NCBI GenBank assembly: GCA_905181955.1
Contig: CAJJAC010000001.1
Span: 1-64,000 of the forward strand
DNA from: SAR86 cluster bacterium SAR86B
GTDB taxonomy: Bacteria > Pseudomonadota > Gammaproteobacteria > Magnimaribacterales > D2472
DNA length: 64,000 nt
Direction of reading: 5' to 3'
Shown here: one piece after another, positions 50,907 through 60,890 of the stretch
Position numbering within the stretch: position 1 is the first letter of the stretch
How the letters are laid out: every line of letters begins with the position of its first letter
The notes under the pieces: generated by a model
Database searches by the model: none
What the model was told of the DNA's origin: nothing
Seen by the model: only the letters and a program-made list of their open reading frames with translations
Position numbers and translations under genes: made by a program

Positions 50907-52138
50907 TGAAATTTTTAAGAACAACCATCGATAACCTTAAACCAAACTTTCTTGAAGGTGGTAAATACAATAAATGGTTTCCTCTATTTGATGCTTTAGA
51001 GAATTTATTTTTTACAACAAGTGGTAAAACCATGAATCCAATTCATGTTAGAGATGGATTAGATATTCAAAAATTAATGGTTACAGTTTGGCTTGCGGCT
51101 TTTCCAGCTATGTTTTTTGGTATGTATAACCTTGGTAATCAATCATTAGATTATTTAAATCAGATTGATACTCTCAATACTGGAGATTGGCATCATTACT
51201 TCGTTTCAATAGTTGGTTATGACCATAACAGTTTCTTTAATAAAATTTGGTTTGGTGCTGTTTACTTCATTCCGATATATTTAGTTGTATTTGTAGTCGC
51301 CATAGCTTGGGAGGCACTTTTTGCTAGTATAAGAAAACATGAGATTAATGAAGGGGCTTTCGTTACAACAATTTTATTTGCTTTGACTTGTCCTCCTGAT
51401 ATACCTTTATGGCAAGCAGCAATGGGGATAACTTTTGGTATTGTTATAGGTAAAGAAATCTTTGGAGGTACTGGTAAAAATTTCTTAAATCCAGCCCTTA
51501 CAGGTAGAGCATTTATTTATTTTGCTTATCCAACTCAGTTATCTGGAGATAAGGTATGGATTGCTGGTATAAGTGATAACCTGGTAATGCCTGCTGGTTA
51601 TAGTGGAGCTACTCCTTTAGGCGTTGCTGCTGAGCAGGGTATACCTGGCCTTACTTCTTCATTTACATGGTTTGATGCTTTTGCAGGTCATATTCCTGGC
51701 TCAGTGGGTGAAACATCAGTAATAGCAATATCTATTGGCTTATTTATCTTATTAGTTACTAAAGTTGCCTCCTATAGAATTGTCTTAGGTACCCTTGCTG
51801 GCATGATAGTTATGAGCTCTATGTTAAATATTATTGGTTCAGATACCAATCCAATGTTTGAAGTGCCATGGTATTGGCATCTTGTTATTGGAAGTTTTGC
51901 ATTTGGTCTCGTATTCATGGCTACTGAACCAGTCTCTGGATCTGGAACGAATTTAGGGAGATGGATATATGGTGGACTTATTGGTGTTATGGTTGTACTT
52001 ATAAGGGTTGTTAATCCAGCCTTTCCAGAAGGGATGATGTTAGCAATTTTATTTGCTAATCTTATAGCTCCAGTTATAGATCATATGGTGGTTACCTCAA
52101 ACATAAAAAAACGAAAAAGAGTCCTAACAAATGAATGA
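50906..52138 (+). CDS. nqrB: Na+-translocating NADH:quinone reductase subunit B
   Basis: NqrB is the main membrane subunit with about ten helices. The flavinylation motif SGAT appears in PAGYSGATPLGVAAEQ; its threonine carries covalent FMN attached by ApbE. FGGTGKNFLNPALTGRAFIYF and MATEPVSGSGTNLGRWIYGGL are typical. At 410 residues it has normal length. It overlaps nqrC by 8 bp. Confidence 0.97.
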   Translation: MKFLRTTIDNLKPNFLEGGKYNKWFPLFDALENLFFTTSGKTMNPIHVRDGLDIQKLMVTVWLAAFPAMFFGMYNLGNQSLDYLNQIDTLNTGDWHHYFVSIVGYDHNSFFNKIWFGAVYFIPIYLVVFVVAIAWEALFASIRKHEINEGAFVTTILFALTCPPDIPLWQAAMGITFGIVIGKEIFGGTGKNFLNPALTGRAFIYFAYPTQLSGDKVWIAGISDNLVMPAGYSGATPLGVAAEQGIPGLTSSFTWFDAFAGHIPGSVGETSVIAISIGLFILLVTKVASYRIVLGTLAGMIVMSSMLNIIGSDTNPMFEVPWYWHLVIGSFAFGLVFMATEPVSGSGTNLGRWIYGGLIGVMVVLIRVVNPAFPEGMMLAILFANLIAPVIDHMVVTSNIKKRKRVLTNE

Positions 52139-52904
52139 ATCTGTAATAAAAACTCTAACGGTGTCATTTGTTATATGCCTTGTATGCTCTCTTGTGGTGT
52201 CATTTGCAGCTGTAGGCTTAAGAGATATTCAAATTGAAAATAAGCTAAATGATCAAAGGATTAAAATCCTTCAGGCTGGCAAGATATACAATCCTGAAAT
52301 GGATGTTAAGACTCAATTCGACGGACTCGAAGTTAAATTTATTAACTTTAAAACTGGAAAATTAACTTCTGAATTTAATAATCTATCTTTAGATACCTAT
52401 GATCAAATACTAGCAACAAAAGACACAGATCTTTCCTCTAAAGTTCCACAAGATAAAGACATAGCTATTATTAAAAATAGAGAAAATATAGGTAAGGTTT
52501 ATATAATAAGAGATTCTCTTGGTGAAATTTCTAAACTTATTCTTCCTATACGTGGTTTTGGTCTCTGGGGAACTATGTATGGTTATATTTCTTTAGAAAA
52601 TGATTTTAATACTGTTGCTGGAATTGAATTCTATCAGCATAAAGAAACACCGGGACTTGGTGCAGAAGTAGATAACCCTAAATGGAAAGCCTTATGGCCA
52701 GGTAAGCAAATTTATCAAAATAATGAGGTTGTTTTAAAAGTAATTAAAGGCAAGGCTGAATCAGATGACAGTATGTATGCTTATAAGGTTGATGGGCTCT
52801 CTGGTGCTACTCTTACAAGTCGAGGTGTTTCCAATATGATTGAATACTGGTTTAGTGAATCAGGCTATTCTACTATGTTAAAGGAGCTAGACTATGAGTC
52901 TTAA
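52131..52904 (+). CDS. nqrC: Na+-translocating NADH:quinone reductase subunit C
   Basis: NqrC has one N-terminal helix ([23 protein letters not shown]) and a periplasmic domain. The second flavinylation motif SGAT is in [21 protein letters not shown]; the threonine is the FMN attachment site. [19 protein letters not shown] is also conserved. The 257-residue length fits. It overlaps both neighbours by 8-11 bp. Confidence 0.97.
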   Translation: MNESVIKTLTVSFVICLVCSLVVSFAAVGLRDIQIENKLNDQRIKILQAGKIYNPEMDVKTQFDGLEVKFINFKTGKLTSEFNNLSLDTYDQILATKDTDLSSKVPQDKDIAIIKNRENIGKVYIIRDSLGEISKLILPIRGFGLWGTMYGYISLENDFNTVAGIEFYQHKETPGLGAEVDNPKWKALWPGKQIYQNNEVVLKVIKGKAESDDSMYAYKVDGLSGATLTSRGVSNMIEYWFSESGYSTMLKELDYES

Positions 52905-53580
52905 AAGATATCAAGAAGTCATCATCCGTCCTTTAATTGATGAGAATCCAATTGCATTACAAATTTTAGGCATATGCTCAGCTTTAGCTGTGACTAATAG
53001 TCTTACAGTTACATTAGTTATGTGTGTTGCTTTAACCACAGTTGTATCATTTTCTAATTTATTTATTTCGATAATAAGAAATCACATACCTTCAAGTATT
53101 AGAATTATTGTTCAAATGACAATTATTGCCTCCTTGGTTATTGTTGTTGATCAAATACTCCAAGCATATGACTATGAGACCAGCAAGAAACTATCTGTTT
53201 TCGTAGGTCTTATAATTACAAACTGCATAGTTATGGGAAGGGCTGAAGCCTTTGCTATGAAAGAGAAACCATTATTAAGTTTCTTTGATGGGTTAGGTAA
53301 TGGTTTAGGCTATAGCCTTATTCTTATTGCAGTAGCTATAATTAGAGAGCTATTTGGTTCAGGAACGTTAATGGGTTATGAGATATTACCCTTAGTTTCC
53401 AATGGCGGCTGGTATGTAGGTAATAATTTACTTCTATTACCACCAAGCTCATTTATTATTATTGGTCTATTTATATGGGCTATTCGTTCCATTAGGCCTG
53501 AACAGGTTGAAGAGGCAGACTTTAAACTTGCGAAGCATTCAACAGCACCTGATTTAAGTAAGAGAGAGTTAAATGTTTGA
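52894..53580 (+). CDS. nqrD: Na+-translocating NADH:quinone reductase subunit D
   Basis: NqrD is a six-helix membrane protein related to NqrE and Rnf[19 protein letters not shown] and [20 protein letters not shown] carry the two cysteines that, with those of NqrE, hold an intramembrane iron centre. [35 protein letters not shown] is typical. The length is 228 residues. It overlaps nqrE by 8 bp. Confidence 0.97.
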   Translation: MSLKRYQEVIIRPLIDENPIALQILGICSALAVTNSLTVTLVMCVALTTVVSFSNLFISIIRNHIPSSIRIIVQMTIIASLVIVVDQILQAYDYETSKKLSVFVGLIITNCIVMGRAEAFAMKEKPLLSFFDGLGNGLGYSLILIAVAIIRELFGSGTLMGYEILPLVSNGGWYVGNNLLLLPPSSFIIIGLFIWAIRSIRPEQVEEADFKLAKHSTAPDLSKRELNV

Positions 53581-54190
53581 ACATTATTTAAGTCTTTTTG
53601 TAACCACTGTATTTATTGAAAATATTGCTTTATCTGTTTTCTTAGGCATGTGTACCTTTATCGCAATATCAAAAAAAATTGATGCTGCTTTTGGTCTTGG
53701 TATTGCTGTTATTGTTGTTTGTCTCATCACAGTTCCACTCAACAATTTTCTTTATAACTTTGTAATTCGTGATGGTGCCCTAGAGTGGCTTGGCTCATCA
53801 TTTGCAGATGTTAACTTGGAATTTGTTGGCTTAATAAGCTACATAGGAGTTATTGCTGCAGTTGTTCAAATACTAGAAATGTTTTTAGATAGATACGTTC
53901 CAGCTTTATATAACGCCCTTGGTGTGTTTTTGCCTTTAATAACAGTTAACTGTGCAATATTAGGAGCTTCTCTATTTATGGTAGAAAAAGATTTAATGTT
54001 TGTTGAAAGTATAGTTTATGGGTTTGGTGCAGGATTTGGTTGGGCTCTAGCAATTGTTATATTGGCGGGCATCCGTGAGAAATTAAAATACTCCGATATA
54101 CCAGAAGGTCTTCAGGGTCTTGGAGCAACTTTTATTATTGTTGGTTTAATGAGTTTTGGATTTATGTCATTTGGAGGTATTTCTCTTTAA
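53573..54190 (+). CDS. nqrE: Na+-translocating NADH:quinone reductase subunit E
   Basis: NqrE has six helices in inverted topology to Nqr[23 protein letters not shown] and [20 protein letters not shown] hold its cysteines for the shared intramembrane iron centre. [36 protein letters not shown] is conserved. It is 205 residues. nqrF follows 15 bp later. Confidence 0.97.
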   Translation: MFEHYLSLFVTTVFIENIALSVFLGMCTFIAISKKIDAAFGLGIAVIVVCLITVPLNNFLYNFVIRDGALEWLGSSFADVNLEFVGLISYIGVIAAVVQILEMFLDRYVPALYNALGVFLPLITVNCAILGASLFMVEKDLMFVESIVYGFGAGFGWALAIVILAGIREKLKYSDIPEGLQGLGATFIIVGLMSFGFMSFGGISL

Positions 54191-54205
54191 GAAGAGTTTA
54201 TTAAT

Positions 54206-55435
54206 ATGAATATATTAGATTTAGTATTAGGTGTATTTGGATTTACAGGAATTGTATTAGTTTTAGTTCTAATTATTCTTGCGGCCAGATCTCAACTTGT
54301 AAGTACAGGGTTAGTTTCTATTGAAATCAATGGAGATTCTGCTAACCCTATAACAGTAACGTCAGGCTCGAAGTTATTACAGACTCTTGCTGAAAATAAA
54401 ATATTTTTATCATCAGCTTGTGGCGGTGGTGGTACTTGTAGTCAATGTAAGTGTCAGATTTTAGAAGGCGGTGGATCTATCTTGCCAACAGAAGAATCTC
54501 ATTTTAATTCGCGTGAAAAAAATGACGGCTGGAGACTTTCATGCCAAGTTGCTGTAAAAAATAATTTAAAGATTAATGTTCCTGAGGAAATATTTGGTGT
54601 AAAGGAGTGGGAATGTGAAGTCGTATCTAATGATAATGTTGCTACTTTTATTAAAGAATTAATTCTTAAGCTTCCTGATGGTCAATCCGTAGATTTTAAA
54701 GCTGGTGGTTATGTTCAATTAGAAGCGCCTGAATATGAAATAGATTATAAAGATTTTGATATTGGCGAAGAATATCATGAGGACTGGGATAAATTTAAGA
54801 TATGGGAAAATAAGGCTATCAATAATGAGCCCGTAATAAGAGCCTACTCAATGGCTAATTATCCTGAAGAAAAAGGCATCATTAAATTTAATATTAGAAT
54901 CGCATCACCTCCACCAGGTTCTGATTTTCCTCCTGGCGTTATGTCATCTTGGACATTTAATTTAAAGCCTGGAGATAAGGTAAAGGTCTTTGGCCCCTTT
55001 GGAGAGTTTTTTGCTAAAGATACATCAAACGAAATGGTGTTTGTTGGTGGCGGTGCAGGGATGGCACCAATGCGATCACATATCTTTGATCAGCTATTAA
55101 GAATTCATTCTGATAGAAAAATTACTTTTTGGTATGGAGCTAGAAGTTTAAAAGAAATGTTCTATGTCGATGAGTTTAATAAACTTGCTGAAGAAAATGA
55201 TAATTTTACTTGGCATGTTGCTTTATCTGATCCTCAGCCCGAGGATGACTGGGATGGAAAGACGGGCTTTATTCATAACGTCTTATATGAAAATTATCTT
55301 AAAGAGCACCAAGCACCAGAGGATTGTGAGTATTATATGTGTGGTCCACCTATGATGAATAAGGCATGTATTGATTTGTTGGTAAGCCTTGGTGTTGAGC
55401 CTGAAAATATTGCTTTGGATGATTTTGGTGGCTAA
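54206..55435 (+). CDS. nqrF: Na+-translocating NADH:quinone reductase subunit F
   Basis: NqrF takes electrons from NADH. An N-terminal helix anchors a 2Fe-2S domain ([21 protein letters not shown], with the fourth cysteine in LSCQVAV), followed by an FAD domain ([12 protein letters not shown]) and an NADH domain ([20 protein letters not shown]). The C-terminal [34 protein letters not shown] is standard. The length is 409 residues. apbE follows 6 bp later. Confidence 0.97.
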   Translation: MNILDLVLGVFGFTGIVLVLVLIILAARSQLVSTGLVSIEINGDSANPITVTSGSKLLQTLAENKIFLSSACGGGGTCSQCKCQILEGGGSILPTEESHFNSREKNDGWRLSCQVAVKNNLKINVPEEIFGVKEWECEVVSNDNVATFIKELILKLPDGQSVDFKAGGYVQLEAPEYEIDYKDFDIGEEYHEDWDKFKIWENKAINNEPVIRAYSMANYPEEKGIIKFNIRIASPPPGSDFPPGVMSSWTFNLKPGDKVKVFGPFGEFFAKDTSNEMVFVGGGAGMAPMRSHIFDQLLRIHSDRKITFWYGARSLKEMFYVDEFNKLAEENDNFTWHVALSDPQPEDDWDGKTGFIHNVLYENYLKEHQAPEDCEYYMCGPPMMNKACIDLLVSLGVEPENIALDDFGG

Positions 55436-55441
55436 ATACTT

Positions 55442-56437
55442 TTGCTAAGTAGACAATTAATCTCTAAATTTTTTGCCCTTCTTGTTGGTCTTGGCTGTAT
55501 TTATATTGCCTATGAATATAACTCTAAATCTAATTCTCTTTTAAAGGGATCAATTTATGGAACAACTTGGAACATAAATTCATCTGATTATATTTCTGAT
55601 TACCATGTAGCTAATATTAAGAATATTTTAAATTCCATTGATCAGCTAGCATCTAATTACAAAGAAGATTCGGAGATTTCCCTAATCAATAAAAGACCTC
55701 TAAATGAGTCTTTGAGTATCTCTAAAGAGTTATATGAACTTATCAATACTGCTAAATCAATAACAGATCTATCTAATGGCTCTTATGATATTACTTTAGG
55801 GAAAGTATCAGCAAGTAATGGTTTTTCTCCAAATTTTGGCAAAAAACTATTAATCCAAGATAACAATTCAAATAAAAAATACGATATAAATCAGACAACA
55901 TTGATTAAATACCAAGACTTCTGGTTTGATATGTCATCAATAGCAAAGGGATACGCAGTCCAAAAGCTTCATGAGTACTTATTAAGTAATGATTTAAAAA
56001 ATCATCTTATAGATATTGGTGGAGAGATAATCATCCATGGTAATAATAAATCAATAGCTTGGGTGGTTGGTATTCAGGATCCAACTAATAAAAAAGATAA
56101 ACCTATTATTACTATATCTAATAAAGACTCAAGCTTTCTAGCTATAGCAACCTCTGGAGAGTATCGTAATTATAGATATGCTGATGGTGAAACAATTACC
56201 CATACGCTTGATCCAAGTACCAATAAATCTATTAATAATAACCTTCAGTCCATAACAGTTGCGTCTCAAATTTCAGCAACATTAGCTGATGCTTATGCAA
56301 CTGCTATTAATGTTATGGGTTATGAAAAAGGCCTAGAATTTGTGAATAAGAACAATATTGCTGCACTTTTTATAATAAGCGAAGAGGGTGAGCTTCAACT
56401 AATTAAATCCCAGAAATGGTATGATTTGAGCTTATGA
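55442..56437 (+). CDS. apbE: FAD:protein FMN transferase
   Basis: ApbE attaches FMN to the SGAT threonines of NqrB and NqrC. The 331-residue protein has an N-terminal signal anchor or lipoprotein-like segment (FFALLVGLGCIYIAYE). GSYDITLGKVS, DFWFDMSSIAKGYAVQKLHEYL and the late THTLDPSTNKSINNNLQSITVASQISATLADAYATAINVMG are ApbE motifs. The start is a TTG. It overlaps nqrM by 4 bp. Co-location with nqr is the normal arrangement. Confidence 0.94.
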   Translation: MLSRQLISKFFALLVGLGCIYIAYEYNSKSNSLLKGSIYGTTWNINSSDYISDYHVANIKNILNSIDQLASNYKEDSEISLINKRPLNESLSISKELYELINTAKSITDLSNGSYDITLGKVSASNGFSPNFGKKLLIQDNNSNKKYDINQTTLIKYQDFWFDMSSIAKGYAVQKLHEYLLSNDLKNHLIDIGGEIIIHGNNKSIAWVVGIQDPTNKKDKPIITISNKDSSFLAIATSGEYRNYRYADGETITHTLDPSTNKSINNNLQSITVASQISATLADAYATAINVMGYEKGLEFVNKNNIAALFIISEEGELQLIKSQKWYDLSL

Positions 56438-56607
56438 TCGAAATTATTCTTGGAATTATCGTCGTCTCTAGCTCATTTGCACTATTAGCAATTGGTGTTA
56501 TTGCAAACAACAAACCTATCGCTGGCTCGTGTGGAGGTATTGCTAATTTGGAAGATGGTGCGCCATGCCAGATTTGCGGACGCACCACTGATGGGTGTGA
56601 ATCTTGA
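56434..56607 (+). CDS. nqrM: Na+-NQR maturation protein NqrM
   Basis: A 57-residue protein has one N-terminal membrane helix (IILGIIVVSSSFALLAIGVI) and four cysteines in the pattern SCGG...PCQICGR...GCES. This is the NqrM (DUF539) family, which delivers iron to the NqrD/NqrE site. It is the last gene of the nqr operon and was absent from the track. It overlaps the apbE end and converges with aceA, ending 4 bp away. Confidence 0.93.
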   Translation: MIEIILGIIVVSSSFALLAIGVIANNKPIAGSCGGIANLEDGAPCQICGRTTDGCES

Positions 56608-56611
56608 GTAT

Positions 56612-58192
56612 TTAGAACTGATTCATAGTATTGTCTTCACCAGAAGCTTTTAAAGCCGCCTCTCCTGCAAAATACTCTTTATGATCGTCTCCCATATCAG
56701 ATCCAGCCATATTTTGATGTTTCACACAGGCAATACCTTGACGAATCTCTTTTCTTTGAACACCAGCAACGTAACCAAGCATACCTTCTTCACCAAAGTA
56801 ATCTTTAGCCAGATTGTCAGTAGATAAAGCTGCGGTATGGTAAGTAGGTAATGTTATCAGGTGATGGAAAATTCCAGCTTCTTTAGCTGCATCAGCTTGG
56901 AAGGTTTTAATCTTATTATCAGCCTCTCTGGAAAGATCAGTATCGTCGTATGATTCATCCATAAGCTCATCTCTTTGGTAGCTTGCTAAATCTTTTCCAT
57001 CAGCTTCCCATGCGTCAAATACTTGCTGGCGAAAATTAAGAGTCCAATTAAATGAGGGACTATTGTTGTAGACTAATTTTGCATTAGGGACAACTTTTTT
57101 AATTTCATCCATCATTGCTCCAATCTGCTCAATGTGTGGTTTTTCAGTTTCGATCCAAATAAGATCAGCACCATTTTGTAAGCTAGTTATAGAATCAAGA
57201 ATACATCTCGCTTCACCAGTTCCATCTTTAAATCTATATAGATTACTTGGCAATCTTTTTGGTCTAACCAGTTTTCCATCTTGATTAATTAAAACATCAC
57301 CATGATTCATATCTTCAGGTGAAACTTCCTCAACATCTAAGAATGAATTATATTGATCCCCCAAATCACCTTTTTCACGTGTTACAGCGATTTGCTTAGT
57401 GAGCCCAGCCCCCAATGAATCTGTTCTAGCTACAATAACCCCATCATCAATACCTAGTTCTAAGAATGCATATCTAACAGCATTAATCTTCGCTAAGAAA
57501 TCAGAGTGAGGAACAGTAACTTTTCCATCCTGATGGCCGCATTGTTTTTCATCGGAAACTTGATTTTCAATTTGTATACAACAAGCACCAGCTTCAATCA
57601 TTTGTTTAGCCATAAGATAGGTAGCTTCAGCATTACCAAATCCTGCATCAATGTCTGCAATTATTGGAACTACATGTGTTTCAAAGTTATCGATTTTATC
57701 TTGAATATCTTTTTTAGCATCCCCATTAGCAGAGTCTAGCTGTCTAAAAAGCCCACCTAGTTCTCTGGCATCTGCCTGCCTTAAAAACGTATAGAGTTCT
57801 GCAATAAGACTAGCTACGGATGTTTTTTCGTGCATGGACTGATCTGGGAGTGGTCCGAAGTCAGATCTTAAAGCGGCAATCATCCATCCAGACAGGTAGA
57901 GATACTTTTTATCATTGCTGCCAAAATGTTTCTTAATAGAGATCATTTTTTGCTGACCTATAAAACCATGCCAACAACCAAGAGATTGGGTATAAGCTGA
58001 TGTGTCAGCATCATACGCATCCATATCAGTTCTCATTATTGCAGATGTATATTTAGCAACATCTAAACCTGTTTTAAAACGGTTTTGCAATCGCATCCTA
58101 GCAACATAATTAGGGTCAATAGCTGCCCATGAATCATTATTCATAGAAGATACATCATTTGCTTTATTTACTTCATCATTAAGGTTAGACAT
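56612..58192 (-). CDS. aceA: Isocitrate lyase
   Basis: Isocitrate lyase splits isocitrate into succinate and glyoxylate, the entry to the glyoxylate shunt. The catalytic loop is in DEKQCGHQDGKVTVPHSDF (KQCGH, long-form type found in Pseudomonas), and IADIDAGFGNAEATYLMAK is the metal-binding strand. The 526-residue length fits this class. The track starts at TTG 58207, but the ATG at 58192 is preferred because a GGAG ribosome binding site sits 9 bp before it. It has its own promoter and the shared palindrome upstream. Expression on acetate or fatty acids is expected. Confidence 0.95.
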   Translation of the reverse strand: MSNLNDEVNKANDVSSMNNDSWAAIDPNYVARMRLQNRFKTGLDVAKYTSAIMRTDMDAYDADTSAYTQSLGCWHGFIGQQKMISIKKHFGSNDKKYLYLSGWMIAALRSDFGPLPDQSMHEKTSVASLIAELYTFLRQADARELGGLFRQLDSANGDAKKDIQDKIDNFETHVVPIIADIDAGFGNAEATYLMAKQMIEAGACCIQIENQVSDEKQCGHQDGKVTVPHSDFLAKINAVRYAFLELGIDDGVIVARTDSLGAGLTKQIAVTREKGDLGDQYNSFLDVEEVSPEDMNHGDVLINQDGKLVRPKRLPSNLYRFKDGTGEARCILDSITSLQNGADLIWIETEKPHIEQIGAMMDEIKKVVPNAKLVYNNSPSFNWTLNFRQQVFDAWEADGKDLASYQRDELMDESYDDTDLSREADNKIKTFQADAAKEAGIFHHLITLPTYHTAALSTDNLAKDYFGEEGMLGYVAGVQRKEIRQGIACVKHQNMAGSDMGDDHKEYFAGEAALKASGEDNTMNQF

Positions 58193-58225
58193 TGTAGTTA
58201 ACTCCAAGTTGTCAATATGTAGTGC

Positions 58226-58254
58226 AGTACACTTGAATTGATAAAAAAAGTCAA
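58226..58254 (-). promoter_or_regulatory. Putative sigma-70 promoter of aceA
   Basis: On the minus strand, TTGACT (-35) and TGTACT (-10) are separated by exactly 17 bp. Immediately after the -10 box comes ACTACAT, nearly the half-site of the palindrome at 58301. Another ACTACAA overlaps the start codon. Confidence 0.45.
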
Positions 58255-58300
58255 TAAATAAGTAATTTACGGTTACAAAAAGGATTTCAAGAGACTTATT

Positions 58301-58317
58301 TTGTAGTTTTACTACAA
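58301..58317. promoter_or_regulatory. Palindromic operator TTGTAGT-TTT-ACTACAA upstream of aceA
   Basis: This is the second copy of the 17-bp palindrome, the exact reverse complement of 7253-7269. It lies 46 bp upstream of the putative aceA -35 box, nearly the same spacing as at the other site. It sits between purB and aceA, which points to regulation of aceA. Confidence 0.65.
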
Positions 58318-58330
58318 AAAAAAGAGTTTT

Positions 58331-59701
58331 TTACAATTTAGATAAAGATTTAGCAAGTCCAATATATAAAGCTGGAGTTAATATAAGTAATTTATCTTTA
58401 GATTCTGACGTTATATCGAGATTTTTAATAAACTTAATGTAATCATTTTTCTGAATAGAGGATCCACGAGAAAGTTCTTTTAATTGCTCGTAAGCATCAG
58501 GAATACCCTCATACCTCATTACCGTTTGTACAGCTTCAGTTAATACTTCCCAGTTCTGATCAAGTTCAGATAATAATTTTTCTTTATTTGGAGATAATTT
58601 ACCAAGGCCTTTATTAAGACTTGATATAGCAAGAGCTGAATAACCAAAACCAAGACCTACATTTCTTAATACTGTTGAATCAGATAAATCTCTTTGCATT
58701 CTAGATTTCTGAAGTTTGTTTGCAAAAAATTCAAGCAAACTGTTGGCTATACCAAGATTACCTTCAGAATTTTCAAAATCAATTGGATTAACTTTATGAG
58801 GCATAGTGGAAGAACCAACCTCGTCTTTTAAAAGCTTTAGTTTGAATAAGTCATTGGTTATATACATCCAAATATCTTGATTTAAATCAATTAAAATATT
58901 GTTAATCCTAGACATGTTATGACAGGTTTCAGCTATCCAGTCATGAGGCTCAATCTGCGTTGTAAGAAGGTTTTGCTCTATCCCACATTGTTTTATAAAA
59001 TTCCCACAAAATTTAGGCCAATCAATTGATGCATCAACAATATTAAATGTATGAAAGTTTCCAGTTGCACCAGACCACTTAGCCATTGGTTTAATAGCCT
59101 TGATTTGATTGATCTGTCTATTAATGCGACTATAAAAAACTTTAAATTCTTTGCCTAAGGTAGAAGGGGATGCTGGTTGACCATGAGTTCTAGCCAGCAA
59201 TGGAATGGATGACCATTGTTTAGATTTTTTAGATAATACTGACTGTAATGACTTTAGATTATTTAGATGCTCATTTATGCCAGCTTTTAATATCACTGCA
59301 TAACTAAGCGAGTTTAGATCCTCGCTAGTAAGACCAAAATGTATTAAGTGAATATATTTAGCTAAGATTTTATCAGTTAAGAAATAATCTCGAATATAGT
59401 ACTCGACCGCTTTAACATCATGGTTAGTTTTTGATTCAATCTTTTTTACAGCTACAACAGATTTATCATCGAAATTTTTCTTAAATTTAAGAATTTTATT
59501 AACAGAAGTTTCAGAGAGTGTTGGAAAGTTACTAGGTAATTTTTTACATAAAAATAAGAGCCAGTCAATTTCTAGATCAAATCTTACTTTTATTAAATTA
59601 GCTTCTGAAAAAATAGTTCGTGTATCTTCAATTTTTGAAGCATAACGACTATCAAGAGGAGAAATATTATCATGCGACTTTTTCATATGTAATTTTACCA
59701 T
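58331..59701 (-). CDS. purB: Adenylosuccinate lyase
   Basis: PurB cleaves adenylosuccinate and SAICAR in purine synthesis. The substrate-binding motif GSSTMPHKVNPIDFENSEGNLG near residue 300 is the fumarase/aspartase superfamily signature, and TKTNHDVKAVEYYIRDYF-like (SKTNHDVKAVEYYIRDYFL) and ARTHGQPASPSTLGKE are also conserved. The length of 456 residues matches the E. coli type. The ATG at 59701 or 59686 may be used. It lies 8 bp after mnmA on the same strand, so the two form an operon. Confidence 0.95.
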   Translation of the reverse strand: MVKLHMKKSHDNISPLDSRYASKIEDTRTIFSEANLIKVRFDLEIDWLLFLCKKLPSNFPTLSETSVNKILKFKKNFDDKSVVAVKKIESKTNHDVKAVEYYIRDYFLTDKILAKYIHLIHFGLTSEDLNSLSYAVILKAGINEHLNNLKSLQSVLSKKSKQWSSIPLLARTHGQPASPSTLGKEFKVFYSRINRQINQIKAIKPMAKWSGATGNFHTFNIVDASIDWPKFCGNFIKQCGIEQNLLTTQIEPHDWIAETCHNMSRINNILIDLNQDIWMYITNDLFKLKLLKDEVGSSTMPHKVNPIDFENSEGNLGIANSLLEFFANKLQKSRMQRDLSDSTVLRNVGLGFGYSALAISSLNKGLGKLSPNKEKLLSELDQNWEVLTEAVQTVMRYEGIPDAYEQLKELSRGSSIQKNDYIKFIKNLDITSESKDKLLILTPALYIGLAKSLSKL

Positions 59702-59709
59702 TTATTAAC

Positions 59710-60795
59710 TTATTTAAAAGTCTTAGCTATAACGCCACCACCTAAACATATATCTTTACTATAAAGAACAGCTGATTGGCCTGGCGCTATAGCTCTTATG
59801 CTTTCTGCAAATTTAATTAAATAGCCATCATTTTCGATAGTTACTTGGCAATCTATGGGTGTATGTTGGTGCCTAATTTGAACAGAGCAATCAAGTGGAA
59901 ACCTGTAATCTATTTCATTTATAAAATTAATATTCTCAAGCCATAATCCAGAGTTCATTAATAATTGATTATTAACACCCTGACAAACACTGATCTCATT
60001 ATTAAGAATATCTTTTTTATAGACATACCAGGGCAGCTCATCCCGACCTTTAACCCCACCAATATGTAAACCTTGCCTTTGTCCTTCTGTATAAAGTATT
60101 GAGCCTTGATGCTCACCTATAACATTACCAGTTTCATCTTTAATGGGGCCTTTTTTAAATGTTATAAATTTATTTAAAAAATCTTTTAAGTTTCTTTCTC
60201 CTATAAAACAAATTCCAACAGAATCTTTCTTGCCTGCAATTGATAAATTATTTTTAATAGCTATCTCTCTGACTTCTGGTTTAGTTAAGTTAGCTAAAGG
60301 AAAAATACATTTTTTAAATTCTTCTTCTTTAACTTCATGCAAAAAATAAGTTTGATCTTTGTCTCTATCCTTTGCTCGAATTAGGTGGGTATGATTATTC
60401 ACTTCTCGCAAATTTGCATAATGGCCAGTAGCGATCAAGTCAGCGCCTATTTTTAGTGCGTAATCAAGGAATGATTTAAATTTGATCTCTCTATTGCATA
60501 ATATATCTGGATTAGGTGTCCTACCTTTCTTATGTTCACTTAAAAATTCTTTAAAAACCTTGTCCCAATATTCATCCGCAAAATTTGCTCTATGCAAAGG
60601 TATATCAAGAAGGTCGCATACAGCTGAAGCATCCTTAAAATCAATTTCCGATGTACATTCCTCATCGGCTTCATTTTGCCAATTTTGCATGAATAGGCCT
60701 TTAACATTGTAACCTTGCTCTTTGAGTAACAAGGCTGAAACTGAAGAATCAACTCCTCCTGACATTCCGACTATAATAGTTTTACTTTTGCTCAT
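59710..60795 (-). CDS. mnmA: tRNA-specific 2-thiouridylase MnmA
   Basis: MnmA thiolates U34 of tRNA(Lys), tRNA(Glu) and tRNA(Gln). The PP-loop SGGVDSSVSALLL is near residue 11. The catalytic cysteines are in TPNPDILCNREIKF and SVGICFIGERNLKDFL. YTEGQRQGLHIGGVKG follows. The length of 361 residues is typical. The start is an ATG at 60795, and icd is transcribed divergently about 95 bp away. Confidence 0.96.
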   Translation of the reverse strand: MSKSKTIIVGMSGGVDSSVSALLLKEQGYNVKGLFMQNWQNEADEECTSEIDFKDASAVCDLLDIPLHRANFADEYWDKVFKEFLSEHKKGRTPNPDILCNREIKFKSFLDYALKIGADLIATGHYANLREVNNHTHLIRAKDRDKDQTYFLHEVKEEEFKKCIFPLANLTKPEVREIAIKNNLSIAGKKDSVGICFIGERNLKDFLNKFITFKKGPIKDETGNVIGEHQGSILYTEGQRQGLHIGGVKGRDELPWYVYKKDILNNEISVCQGVNNQLLMNSGLWLENINFINEIDYRFPLDCSVQIRHQHTPIDCQVTIENDGYLIKFAESIRAIAPGQSAVLYSKDICLGGGVIAKTFK

Positions 60796-60890
60796 ATTTT
60801 TAACTCTTAGGGTAAAAAAATTAATTCATTTAGAGTATAATCATCACCCGAATTTGTATTATAAAGCTTAATTAAAACAAGGAACTATAA